Assembly (NCBI GenBank): GCA_903902855.1
Contig: CAIUWK010000095.1
Span: 69,887 to 133,886, forward strand
Direction of reading: 5' to 3'
DNA: 64,000 bases
From: an uncultured Geobacter sp.
Lineage (GTDB): Bacteria > Desulfobacterota > Desulfuromonadia > Geobacterales > CAIOGM01
In this document: positions 45,155-52,401 of the stretch, piece after piece
Layout of the letters: the number at the start of each line of letters is the position of its first letter
How positions within the stretch are numbered: position 1 is the first letter of the stretch
Program-made: the position numbers and the translations under genes
The notes under the pieces: generated by a model
What the model saw: only the letters and a program-made list of their open reading frames with translations
The model's database searches: none
Told to the model about the DNA's origin: nothing

Positions 45155-46330
45155 ATGGGAATTCTTGCTAATTCTGTCAGTATCTGCCATTTCGAGATCA
45201 AGGGGGAGTACCCTGCCGGCGATCTTTTTACCTGGGTGGGGGAATGCCTGGCCCGCCACGGTTTTCAAACCATCGAAGAGTCTGCCGAGGAGAGTTCCGT
45301 CGGCTGGGTCCACCTGGATGACCACCAGTCCTCCGGTTTCGATACCATGGATACCTTCCGCCGCGACCACTACCTGACCTTCACCCTCCGCCGGGATATC
45401 CGCCGCCTCCCCGGGGCACTGGTCAAGGCCCACCTGGCCCAGGCAGAGGCCGCCTTCCTCTCAGCCAATCCCAACTTCCGGCGGATTCCGAAACCGAAAC
45501 GGGAGGAGATGAAGGAGATGGTGAAGCTCTCCCTCTTTGCCAAGACCCTCCCCAGCCCCGCCACCTTCGACCTCCTTTGGGACAGCCGCAGCGGTCTGGT
45601 GACCTTCACCAGCCTGAGCCCCAAGGTCATCGAACTGCTGGAAGAGCTCTTCAAGAAGAGCTTTCCGGGCTTAAGACTGGTGGTGGTCCACCCCTTTTCC
45701 CGAGCCGAACAGCTCCTGGACGAGGCGGGAAAAGAGGCGTTGCAGATCGCAAACCAGGCGGGGAGTGATGCGGTCCTTGATCTCATCTCCCGCAACAGCT
45801 GGCTGGGGACCGATTACCTCCTCTGGCTCATGTACCGGACCATGAATGATTCGGGAGAGTACCGGATCAACCGACCCGGCCCCGCCAATGAGGGGGAACC
45901 GTTTGTGGCCTACCTCAACGACCGCCTGGTGCTCAAAGGGGGGAGTGACGAAGGGGTACAGAAGATCACCGTGGCCGGTCCCCAGGATCACTTCAGCGAG
46001 GCATTCACGGCGCTGAAGACCGGCAAACAGATCATCGAGGCGACTCTCTATCTGGAAAAAGATGAGGAGCGGTGGAAAACCACTCTCAAGGGAGAGCTGT
46101 TCCACTTCGGCGCCTTCCGGGCGCCGCCGGTGAAGATCGAGAAAGACGACGGCAGCGATCCCCAAAGCGAGCGGGAGGCGGTCTTCTTCGAGCGGATGTT
46201 CCTGCTGGAGACAGGTTTGCAGCTCTTCGACAGCCTCTATGCGGCCTTTCTCACGGATCGACTGGGCTCCGGCTGGAGTGACACTCTCCGGACCATCCAG
46301 CAGTGGCTGGAAGCGGAAGAGAGCCCGTAA
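45155..46330 (+). CDS. RdgC-like recombination-associated protein
   Basis: The 391-residue soluble protein has the RdgC layout: an N-terminal domain with GWVHLDDHQSSGFDTMDT and YLTFTLRRDIRRLP, a charged helix KPKREEMKEMVKLSLFAKTL, and WDSRSGLVTFTSLSPKVIEL. The C-terminal half contains WLGTDYLLWLMYRTM. RdgC forms DNA-encircling rings that limit RecA activity. Similarity to the enterobacterial protein is distant, so the name is by pattern only. TGGAGTGA precedes the ATG. Confidence 0.68.
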   Translation: MGILANSVSICHFEIKGEYPAGDLFTWVGECLARHGFQTIEESAEESSVGWVHLDDHQSSGFDTMDTFRRDHYLTFTLRRDIRRLPGALVKAHLAQAEAAFLSANPNFRRIPKPKREEMKEMVKLSLFAKTLPSPATFDLLWDSRSGLVTFTSLSPKVIELLEELFKKSFPGLRLVVVHPFSRAEQLLDEAGKEALQIANQAGSDAVLDLISRNSWLGTDYLLWLMYRTMNDSGEYRINRPGPANEGEPFVAYLNDRLVLKGGSDEGVQKITVAGPQDHFSEAFTALKTGKQIIEATLYLEKDEERWKTTLKGELFHFGAFRAPPVKIEKDDGSDPQSEREAVFFERMFLLETGLQLFDSLYAAFLTDRLGSGWSDTLRTIQQWLEAEESP

Positions 46331-46342
46331 CGAAGAAAAGCA

Positions 46343-46364
46343 ATTTTACAGGGATAGACAGGAT
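46343..46364 (+). repeat. Single half of the ACAGGGAT...ACAGGAT dispersed repeat
   Basis: TTACAGGGATAGACAGGAT is the same motif that forms the arms of the inverted repeats at 50769-50854 and 51812-51901. Here only one arm is present, between the RdgC-like and BrkB-like genes. Confidence 0.6.
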
Positions 46365-46395
46365 AACGTCATACCCCTAACGCAAGGAGAGAGCC

Positions 46396-47751
46396 ATGCC
46401 TACCGGTACCCCGAAAAAAACCGGCATGAACTCCCTGCGCCCCTCCGCTCTTCGACGGCTCGACCCGGACGCTTGCTCCGGGCCGAGCCGCTACCTCCTC
46501 CGGGCGCTCCAGACAGTTTCCCTGATCATCCGGGACTTCCGGAACGATCAGTGCATCCTTCATGCCTCGGCCCTGACCTTTTCAACCATCCTCGCCATTG
46601 TCCCGTTCTTTGCCCTCACCTTTGCCCTGCTCAAGGGGCTGGGGGTCCCCAACCGGATGGAGCCGCTCATCCTGGAACGGGTCACCGCCGGCTCCCAGGA
46701 GATGGCCGGTCGGATACTCTCCTTTATCAACAACACCAATATGGGCTCACTGGGGGCCATCGGACTGATCGCCCTCATCATCACCGTGCTCTCTCTTCTG
46801 GGAAGTGTGGAGGAGTCCTTCAACGTCATCTGGGGGGTGCGGGAGGACCGGACCCTCTCCCGCAAGGTCAGTGACTACCTGAGTATCCTGACCATCGTTC
46901 CGATCCTTATCCTGGTGGCCATCGGCATCACCACCTTCCTGGAAGATCGGGACATTGTGGAGTGGTTAACGACCCGGGAATATTTTGGTGAAGCGCTCCT
47001 GGGGGGGGTGCAACTCGTTCCCTATGTCAGCATCTGGCTCGCCTTTACCGCCCTCTATCTCTTCATCCCCAATACCAAGGTCCGTCTTACCTCTGCCATT
47101 CTGGGGGGAGTTCTGGCCGGCACCGTCTGGCAGATCGCCCAGTGGGGTTATCTGCATTTCCAGATCGGAGTGGGACGGAACAACGCCATCTACGGCACCC
47201 TTGCCTTCCTCCCCATCTGCCTTGTCTGGCTCTTCACCAGCTGGATCATCCTGCTGCTGGGGGTGGAGGTGGTCTATGCCCACCAGAACCGGAGAACTCT
47301 GCGGCTGGAGTGTCACGGGAAGGAGTTGAGTCCTGCCGCCCGCCTGGAACTGGCGCTGACCCTTCTTGTGGAATGCACCCTCTTCTTCCGTCGCGGCGCC
47401 CCCCTGTCGGCGGAAGAGATGGCTCTGGAACTCTCCCTCCCGCTGCGTCAGGTGAAGCAAAGCCTGGAAGAGCTGGAACGCTCCGGAGTGTTAGCACGGC
47501 TGGCAGGGGATACCCCTCGCTGGCATCCGGCACGGGAGCCGTCCACCATGCAGGTGAGTGACCTCCTGGAGCAGCTGGGGAGTACCGGCAGCAGGTGTCG
47601 TGTCGCCGAGACCGGCCGGTGCGAGGAGCTCATCAGAAGGGTACTTTCACAGGCAGCATCGGGATCGGCCACTGCCCTGGAAGGGGTCACCATCGGCAAC
47701 CTTGCCGATCTGCTGGAGAGGGAAGATCCGGAACAGCACCAAAAACCATGA
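46396..47751 (+). CDS. YihY/BrkB-family membrane protein with C-terminal winged-helix domain
   Basis: The 451-residue protein has the BrkB/YihY region (residues about 45-300) with six helices: ILHASALTFSTILAIVPFFA, SLGAIGLIALIITVLSLLG, and QWGYLHFQIGVGRNNAIYGT. Residues about 315-400 look like a winged helix (ELALTLLVECTLFFRRGAPL; LPLRQVKQSLEELERSGVL), which short YihY proteins lack. Function of the family is not established. AAGGAGAGAGCC precedes the ATG. It abuts a convergent methyltransferase gene without spacer. Confidence 0.85.
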   Translation: MPTGTPKKTGMNSLRPSALRRLDPDACSGPSRYLLRALQTVSLIIRDFRNDQCILHASALTFSTILAIVPFFALTFALLKGLGVPNRMEPLILERVTAGSQEMAGRILSFINNTNMGSLGAIGLIALIITVLSLLGSVEESFNVIWGVREDRTLSRKVSDYLSILTIVPILILVAIGITTFLEDRDIVEWLTTREYFGEALLGGVQLVPYVSIWLAFTALYLFIPNTKVRLTSAILGGVLAGTVWQIAQWGYLHFQIGVGRNNAIYGTLAFLPICLVWLFTSWIILLLGVEVVYAHQNRRTLRLECHGKELSPAARLELALTLLVECTLFFRRGAPLSAEEMALELSLPLRQVKQSLEELERSGVLARLAGDTPRWHPAREPSTMQVSDLLEQLGSTGSRCRVAETGRCEELIRRVLSQAASGSATALEGVTIGNLADLLEREDPEQHQKP

Positions 47752-48342
47752 TCAGGTAACCAGAAGGAGTGGACCCTGTTTCTGAAAGAGTATCCGCCCT
47801 ACGGGGCAGGCGATCTGAGGGAATTCGTCATATTCCAGGATGGTCCCCGCCTCACGGTTGAACAGCTGAAGGAGTTCCCCCGACTGGAGCAGGTAATGCC
47901 TGGTATGGTTTCCCGCAAGAGTCGGGCTGTCCAGGATGGTTTCAAAGAGAAGTATCCCTCCCGGTTTGAGAGCCGTCACCTCCCGGGGAATCAACTCCCG
48001 GGACAGGAAGTTGAGGTTGACGATCAGGTCATACTGCTCGTCGATGTCATACCCGTCCAGGTCAACCCCCCTGAAATCCACCGTGACCCCCTCGCTTCTC
48101 ATCCGGCTCTCCCCCTTCTCGATACCCCGATCGGAGATGTCCACCGCCGTCACCTGAAAGCCGTGATGGGCCAGGAAGATACTGTTGCGCCCCTCGCCGC
48201 AGGCAATGTCCAGAGCCCGACGTCCGGGGGTGAGCGTCTTGAGCAGCTGAATCCGATCCGCCAGAAACCGTGACGGGTTCAGTCCCATCTGGTATTCGTC
48301 ATCGGCGTAGCGCTCATTCCATTTGATCCGGTCAGCTTCCAC
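47752..48342 (-). CDS. Class I SAM-dependent methyltransferase
   Basis: The 196-residue protein has motif I RALDIACGEGRNSIFLAHHG, motif II VTAVDIS and motif IV YDLIVNLNFLSREL, typical of small TehB-like methyltransferases. Substrate unknown. Its stop codon is immediately adjacent to that of the convergent BrkB-like gene. A start with SD further upstream is not evident; ATG 48342 gives MEADRIKWNERYAD, the expected N-terminus. Confidence 0.87.
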   Translation of the reverse strand: MEADRIKWNERYADDEYQMGLNPSRFLADRIQLLKTLTPGRRALDIACGEGRNSIFLAHHGFQVTAVDISDRGIEKGESRMRSEGVTVDFRGVDLDGYDIDEQYDLIVNLNFLSRELIPREVTALKPGGILLFETILDSPTLAGNHTRHYLLQSGELLQLFNREAGTILEYDEFPQIACPVGRILFQKQGPLLLVT

Positions 48343-48387
48343 GGCTACCTCACTCTCTTCTGCCGACTATTACGCCGGAAAACGAAA

Positions 48388-48412
48388 CGGCATGCACCTC
48401 ATGGGCATGCCG
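48388..48412 (-). terminator. Terminator of the hdr-flx operon
   Basis: CGGCATG and CATGCCG form a 7-bp stem; in the minus direction TTTCGTTTTCC follows. It lies 34 bases past the stop of flxA. Confidence 0.65.
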
Positions 48413-48445
48413 TCTCTCATGCAACGGGGATCTCCACCGCACCGG

Positions 48446-49282
48446 TCAGAACTCCTGGGGCATGGCCTTCACCTGACGGGCGGAAAAGACCGGTCCGTCC
48501 TTGCAGACGTAGATGTTCCCCACGTTGCAGCGGCCGCACTTGCCCAGGCCGCACTTCATCCGGTTCTCCAGGGTGGTGTAGATGGCGTCGTCGGAGAAGC
48601 CGAGCTTCTCCAGCACCGGGAGGGTGAACTTAATCATGATGGGGGGGCCGCAGACCAGGGCGATGCTGTTTTCCGCCGACGGAGCAGCCTGTTCCAGGAT
48701 CGTGGGGACGAAACCCACATGACCGTTCCAGGTGGGACCGTTGCCGCCGGGGTCCACGGTCTTGACCAGATTCACATCGGGGCGCTCTTCCCACTCCTTC
48801 AGTTCGTGCTTGTAGACCAGGTCATCCTCGGTGCGGGCGCCGTAGACGATGGTGATGTCGCCGAACTTCTCCCGCAGGTCCAGGCAGTTCCAGATGACCG
48901 TGCGCAGGGGGGGAAGAGCTATCCCGCCGGCCACGAACACCATGTTCTTCCCGTAGAACTCTTCGATGGGAAAGGAATTGCCGTAGGGGCCGCGAACCCC
49001 GATGCTGTCCCCCACCTCCAGCGCCCGGAGGGCATCGGTGACCCGTCCCACGGAACGGAAGCAGCACTCGATGTAGCCGCTGCGTGTGGGGGGTGACGCG
49101 ATGCAGAAGGTAGCCTCACCGGCGCCGAAGGCGGAGTACTCGGCAAACTGTCCGGCCCGGAAGATGAAGCTGTCACGGACCTTTTCATCCTGAAAGACCA
49201 GTTTGAAGGAGCGGATGTCCGCGGTCTCGTCCCGCATCTCGGCGATGGTGGCCAGATGGGGGAGATAGATGTTTTCACTCAT
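48446..49282 (-). CDS. flxA: FAD/NAD(P)-binding oxidoreductase subunit FlxA
   Basis: The 278-residue protein has an FAD domain (FRAGQFAEYSAFGAGEATFC), an NAD(P) domain (FVAGGIALPPLRTVIWNCLD) and a C-terminal [2Fe-2S] site (MKCGLGKCGRCNVGNIYVC). It would take electrons from NAD(P)H for the Flx-Hdr complex, as known for FlxABCD-HdrABC in sulfate reducers. It is the last gene of the operon. It is separated from flxB by the GxxExxY element, so its expression may depend on readthrough. The symbol follows context. Confidence 0.85.
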   Translation of the reverse strand: MSENIYLPHLATIAEMRDETADIRSFKLVFQDEKVRDSFIFRAGQFAEYSAFGAGEATFCIASPPTRSGYIECCFRSVGRVTDALRALEVGDSIGVRGPYGNSFPIEEFYGKNMVFVAGGIALPPLRTVIWNCLDLREKFGDITIVYGARTEDDLVYKHELKEWEERPDVNLVKTVDPGGNGPTWNGHVGFVPTILEQAAPSAENSIALVCGPPIMIKFTLPVLEKLGFSDDAIYTTLENRMKCGLGKCGRCNVGNIYVCKDGPVFSARQVKAMPQEF

Positions 49283-49293
49283 AAAGAACCTTT

Positions 49294-49742
49294 TCCACGA
49301 AGGACACGAAGTTACACGAAGATAAAGTCAAAGGATCAGACGCTTCCATTCCAGCGTCCCGTGACTACCAAAATTGATGAGTAATCCCACCTTCATGCCG
49401 GTTGCCTTCAGGTAGTTGATAAGCTGTGACTCCTCATTTCCGCTCAATTTCTGCAAAGCCATCAGTTCGACGATGATACTACCGAAACAGACAAGGTCGG
49501 CGCAGTACTCCTTGTTCAGAGGCCGACCTTTGTAGAAAATCTTCAAAATTTGCTGGGAGATGAAAGGAATATCGTGCAATGCGAGTTCACGTTCAAAGGC
49601 TTCCTGATAAACGGCTTCAAGAAATCCGGAGCCCAGTTCCCGGTGGACTTCAATCGCTGCCCCGATTATCCGATAAACCTCGTCCTTTAACAGCAAATCA
49701 CCCATGGTGGTTTGCTTCGTGTCCCTTCGTGTCCTTCGTGGA
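49294..49742. mobile_element. Inverted-repeat-bounded element carrying a GxxExxY gene, 449 bp
   Basis: 28-base terminal inverted repeats (TCCACGAAGGACACGAAG plus 10 further bases) at 49294-49321 and 49715-49742 agree in 26 positions and enclose one complete GxxExxY gene. The right repeat encodes the altered end of flxB. A miniature element with the same ends and no gene lies at 54411-54536 in the same operon. No transposase is encoded. The arrangement resembles a cassette mobilised in trans. Confidence 0.7.
49328..49705 (-). CDS. GxxExxY protein (PDDEXK_3-type)
   Basis: The 125-residue protein has the name-giving motif GSGFLEAVYQEAFERELALH, then QQILKIFYKGRPLNKEYCAD and IIVELMALQKLSGNEESQLI, ending in INYLKATGMKVGLLINFGSH and KRLIL. 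The family is related to restriction-like nucleases; its role is unknown. The start ATG 49705 lies eight bases inside the flxB stop region. It interrupts the flx operon between flxB and flxA and is flanked by inverted repeats. Confidence 0.9.
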   Translation of the reverse strand: MGDLLLKDEVYRIIGAAIEVHRELGSGFLEAVYQEAFERELALHDIPFISQQILKIFYKGRPLNKEYCADLVCFGSIIVELMALQKLSGNEESQLINYLKATGMKVGLLINFGSHGTLEWKRLIL

Positions 49743-50750
49743 TAACGATTTTTTCCCGATTTCCTCCAGTATCCCCTTGATGTCGATCCCCACGGGGCAG
49801 TAGCGGATACAGCGGCCGCACCCGGTGCAGAGGGTCTTGCCGAACTTGTCGTCGTAGTACTTGAACTTGTGCATGAACCGGTTACGGTACCGCTTGTTCT
49901 GCACATCCCGGGGGTTGTGACCGGATGCGTGGTTGGTGAACTTGCTGAAGGCGCAGGCATCCCAGTTCTTCCGCCGGCTCCCCTTCTGTTCCGTCCCCTC
50001 GTCCACGATGTCGAAGCAGTGACAGGCCGGGCAGAGAAAGGCGCAGGCCCCGCAGCCGACGCAACGATTGGCCACCTCTTCCCAGATCTCGTCCTCGAAA
50101 TGCTCCTCCAGCCAGACCTTGACCTTGGCCAGGTCGACCGGGGCACCTTCCGGCTGGGCCGCAGGGATCGGAGTTACCGTGGCTGCTTCGGTGAAGAGCT
50201 CCGGGTATCCGGCGAGGAGCTGTTCCCCCCGGTCAGTGACCGCCTCACAGGAGTAACCCCCTCCCGCCAAGGGAGTGAGGAAGAGATCGGAACCCTTGGT
50301 ATCCGTGGGGGAGAGACCCACCAGGGTGCAGAAACAGGAATCATCGGCGCTGGTGCAGGAGAGGCCGATGATGGTGGTCCGCCGCCGTCGTTCCAGGTAG
50401 AACTCGTCCTTATAGTCCCAGGAGAAGACCGCATCCATGACCTGGGGGGCCGCCGCGTCGCAAGGGAGCGCCCCCACCAGCACCGTCTCGGGAAAGGAGG
50501 CGGTGTCCACGTCATCCACCTTCAGCCCGTCCCTGTCCTTCTGAAAGGAGAGGATGGTCTCGCTCAGGGGGAAGAACGCCTCCTTGGCGGAGCGCCGGGG
50601 GAGGGTGCCGGGGGTGAGTTCGGAACCAGAGGCAAGCGGTTCGTAAATGGTCATCTCCCCGGCCCGCTTCGGACCGATGACCCGCTTTCCGGCCTTGATG
50701 AGGAGATCGATGAGGCTGCGGAGATTTTCTTCGGTTATTACTTTAGCCAT
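49698..50750 (-). CDS. flxB: 4Fe-4S dicluster subunit FlxB (sulfhydrogenase beta/AsrA-like)
   Basis: The 350-residue soluble protein has an N-terminal domain (VLVGALPCDAAAPQVMDAVF; CTSADDSCFCTLVGLSPTDT) and two 4Fe-4S motifs, CVGCGACAFLCPACHC and CTGCGRCIRYCPVGID. It passes electrons between FlxA and the Hdr part. The natural C-terminus probably ended near EEIGKKS; the last residues STKDTKGHEANHHG are encoded by the inserted repeat. The start has no strong SD. Confidence 0.85.
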   Translation of the reverse strand: MAKVITEENLRSLIDLLIKAGKRVIGPKRAGEMTIYEPLASGSELTPGTLPRRSAKEAFFPLSETILSFQKDRDGLKVDDVDTASFPETVLVGALPCDAAAPQVMDAVFSWDYKDEFYLERRRRTTIIGLSCTSADDSCFCTLVGLSPTDTKGSDLFLTPLAGGGYSCEAVTDRGEQLLAGYPELFTEAATVTPIPAAQPEGAPVDLAKVKVWLEEHFEDEIWEEVANRCVGCGACAFLCPACHCFDIVDEGTEQKGSRRKNWDACAFSKFTNHASGHNPRDVQNKRYRNRFMHKFKYYDDKFGKTLCTGCGRCIRYCPVGIDIKGILEEIGKKSLSTKDTKGHEANHHG

Positions 50751-50768
50751 GGAATTCTCACAAACTTT

Positions 50769-50854
50769 AATTCACAGGGATGGACAGGATAGACAGGATT
50801 AACAACAAAAGCTTCACGGTTTTATCCTGAACATCCTGTATATCCCTGCAAATA
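50769..50854. repeat. Inverted-repeat intergenic element between flxC and flxB
   Basis: Arms of the type ACAGGGATnnACAGGAT occur at 50772-50800 and, inverted, at 50824-50852, enclosing about 20 bases. The element fills the flxC-flxB junction. It belongs to the same repeat type as 51812-51901 and 46343-46364. Confidence 0.7.
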
Positions 50855-50856
50855 GA

Positions 50857-51801
50857 TTATTTTATGAAGCTCTGGTCGTCCTTTTCGTCGTAGCTGGTCA
50901 GCGGCCCCTTCTCCTGTGGCGTGAGTCCGGCCTCGTACTGGTAGAGCTCCTTCAGCTCTTGCGCCATCTTCCGGTTGAGGAGGTTCAGGGGGATATCCAT
51001 GGGGCAAACCCGTTCACATTCGGCGCAACCGGAGCAGCGGCCGGCCAGGTGCATGGCCCGGACGATGTGCCACCCCATGTTTCCCGAGGGGCGGGGAGAG
51101 GTATCCACCGCCTGGGGGCGCCCCCGGTCGCAGAGGCACTGCTCGCAGTAACAGAAAGGACAGACCTGGCGACAGGCCAGACAGCGGATGCAGCGGGTGA
51201 ACTGCTCCTTCCAGTACTCCCACCGCTCCCCCGGGGTCATGGCGTCCAGCTTTTCCAGGAGCTCCTTTTCCGTGGGAGTGAGGTCGGGGAGTAAGGGGAG
51301 CTTCCCCACGATGAGGTCGGCCCCTTCGGGAATATGGACGGAGCATTCCCGGCACTTCTTGGCAATGGTGGCGCTGGTGAGAGGCTCATTGGGTTGAACC
51401 CCGGCGCTGTGAACCCCGGCGCAGGTCACGCCGATGATGACCACCTCTTCCCGCTTGAACTGGGATTCCCCCATGAGCCCGGCCAGGGCGCGCAGGTCGC
51501 ACCCCTTGGCTACCACGGCCAGCTTCCCCTTGGCGCGGATCTCTTTCTTGGCCTTGGTCAGATAGATGGAGAGGTTGTTAACGCAGGCCGGAGAGAAGAC
51601 GAGCTGTTCCGCCTGAGCCGGGTCGGTGATAATCACCGGCACGGCGCTCCCCTTGCGACGCCCGGATTGATACCCCACCACGGCATCCACGATCTTCTCC
51701 AAGAGAAGCCGTTTTGCCTCGCTCCGGATTTCTTCAGTGGCGACGGCATAGCCGCTGGTGTCAATGGTAACGGTCGGTTCCGGTTTTCCCGTACTTTTCA
51801 T
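50857..51801 (-). CDS. flxC: 4Fe-4S subunit FlxC
   Basis: The 314-residue protein has an N-terminal CoB/F420-hydrogenase-beta-like part (LAVVAKGCDLRALAGLMGES; VVIIGVTCAGVHSAG) and C-terminal cysteine clusters CIRCLACRQVCPFCYC and CSGCAECERVCPMDIP. In the complex it links FlxB to FlxD/HdrA. It is followed and preceded by inverted-repeat elements in both intergenic spaces. No start ambiguity was seen. Confidence 0.84.
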   Translation of the reverse strand: MKSTGKPEPTVTIDTSGYAVATEEIRSEAKRLLLEKIVDAVVGYQSGRRKGSAVPVIITDPAQAEQLVFSPACVNNLSIYLTKAKKEIRAKGKLAVVAKGCDLRALAGLMGESQFKREEVVIIGVTCAGVHSAGVQPNEPLTSATIAKKCRECSVHIPEGADLIVGKLPLLPDLTPTEKELLEKLDAMTPGERWEYWKEQFTRCIRCLACRQVCPFCYCEQCLCDRGRPQAVDTSPRPSGNMGWHIVRAMHLAGRCSGCAECERVCPMDIPLNLLNRKMAQELKELYQYEAGLTPQEKGPLTSYDEKDDQSFIK

Positions 51802-51811
51802 GTTTAAAACC

Positions 51812-51901
51812 TTTATTTACAGGGATATACAGGATGGACAGGATGAAAACCCTCAAGGCTTTGTCTCTAAATCCTGAATATCCTGTTCATCCCTGTCAAT
51901 T
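51812..51901. repeat. Inverted-repeat intergenic element between flxD and flxC
   Basis: Arms ACAGGGATATACAGGATGG at 51819-51844 and their inverted counterpart ending at 51901 enclose about 27 bases. It is the second copy of this repeat family in the operon. Confidence 0.7.
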
Positions 51902-51915
51902 CGCCTTTGTCTGTT

Positions 51916-52401
51916 TCAGACTTGATCGTAAACAGCCTTGAGTTCCGGGTTGCTGAGCGCGCCGGACCACTGTTCCTCGTCGTTCAGATCGGTGAACTGG
52001 GTGAGCGGCCCCATGCTCCTGATCTTCTCGGTGAGTTCGGTGACGATCTCCACCCACTTCCCCCCCTCGGCGGCGGATACCCAGGAGAATTCCAGCCGGT
52101 TCAGGTCCACGCCGATGAACTCCAGTAGTTTCCGGAAGACGGCAAAACGCCGTCGGGCATGAAAGTTCCCTGCCATGTAGTGGCAGTCGCCGGGATGGCA
52201 GCCGGAGACGAGGATGCCGTCGGCTCCCTTCTGGAAGGCCTTGAGGATGAAGACCGGATCGATCCGTCCGGTACAGGGGAACTTCACCACCCGGACGTTG
52301 GAGGGGTAGAGCATCCGGCTCGTTCCGGCCAGGTCGGCCCCGGCATAGGTGCACCAGGTGCAGACAAAAGCCACTATCTTCGGTTCAAAGTCGTGTTTCA
52401 T
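51916..52401 (-). CDS. flxD: MvhD-like [2Fe-2S] subunit FlxD
   Basis: The 161-residue protein is a typical MvhD/FlxD: VAFVCTWCTYAGADLAGTSR, RVVKFPCTGRIDP and VSGCHPGDCHYMAGN carry the cluster cysteines. It transfers electrons to HdrA for flavin-based bifurcation. ATG overlaps the hdrA stop (ATGA), showing coupling. It is shorter than fused forms, without a ferredoxin domain. Confidence 0.92.
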   Translation of the reverse strand: MKHDFEPKIVAFVCTWCTYAGADLAGTSRMLYPSNVRVVKFPCTGRIDPVFILKAFQKGADGILVSGCHPGDCHYMAGNFHARRRFAVFRKLLEFIGVDLNRLEFSWVSAAEGGKWVEIVTELTEKIRSMGPLTQFTDLNDEEQWSGALSNPELKAVYDQV

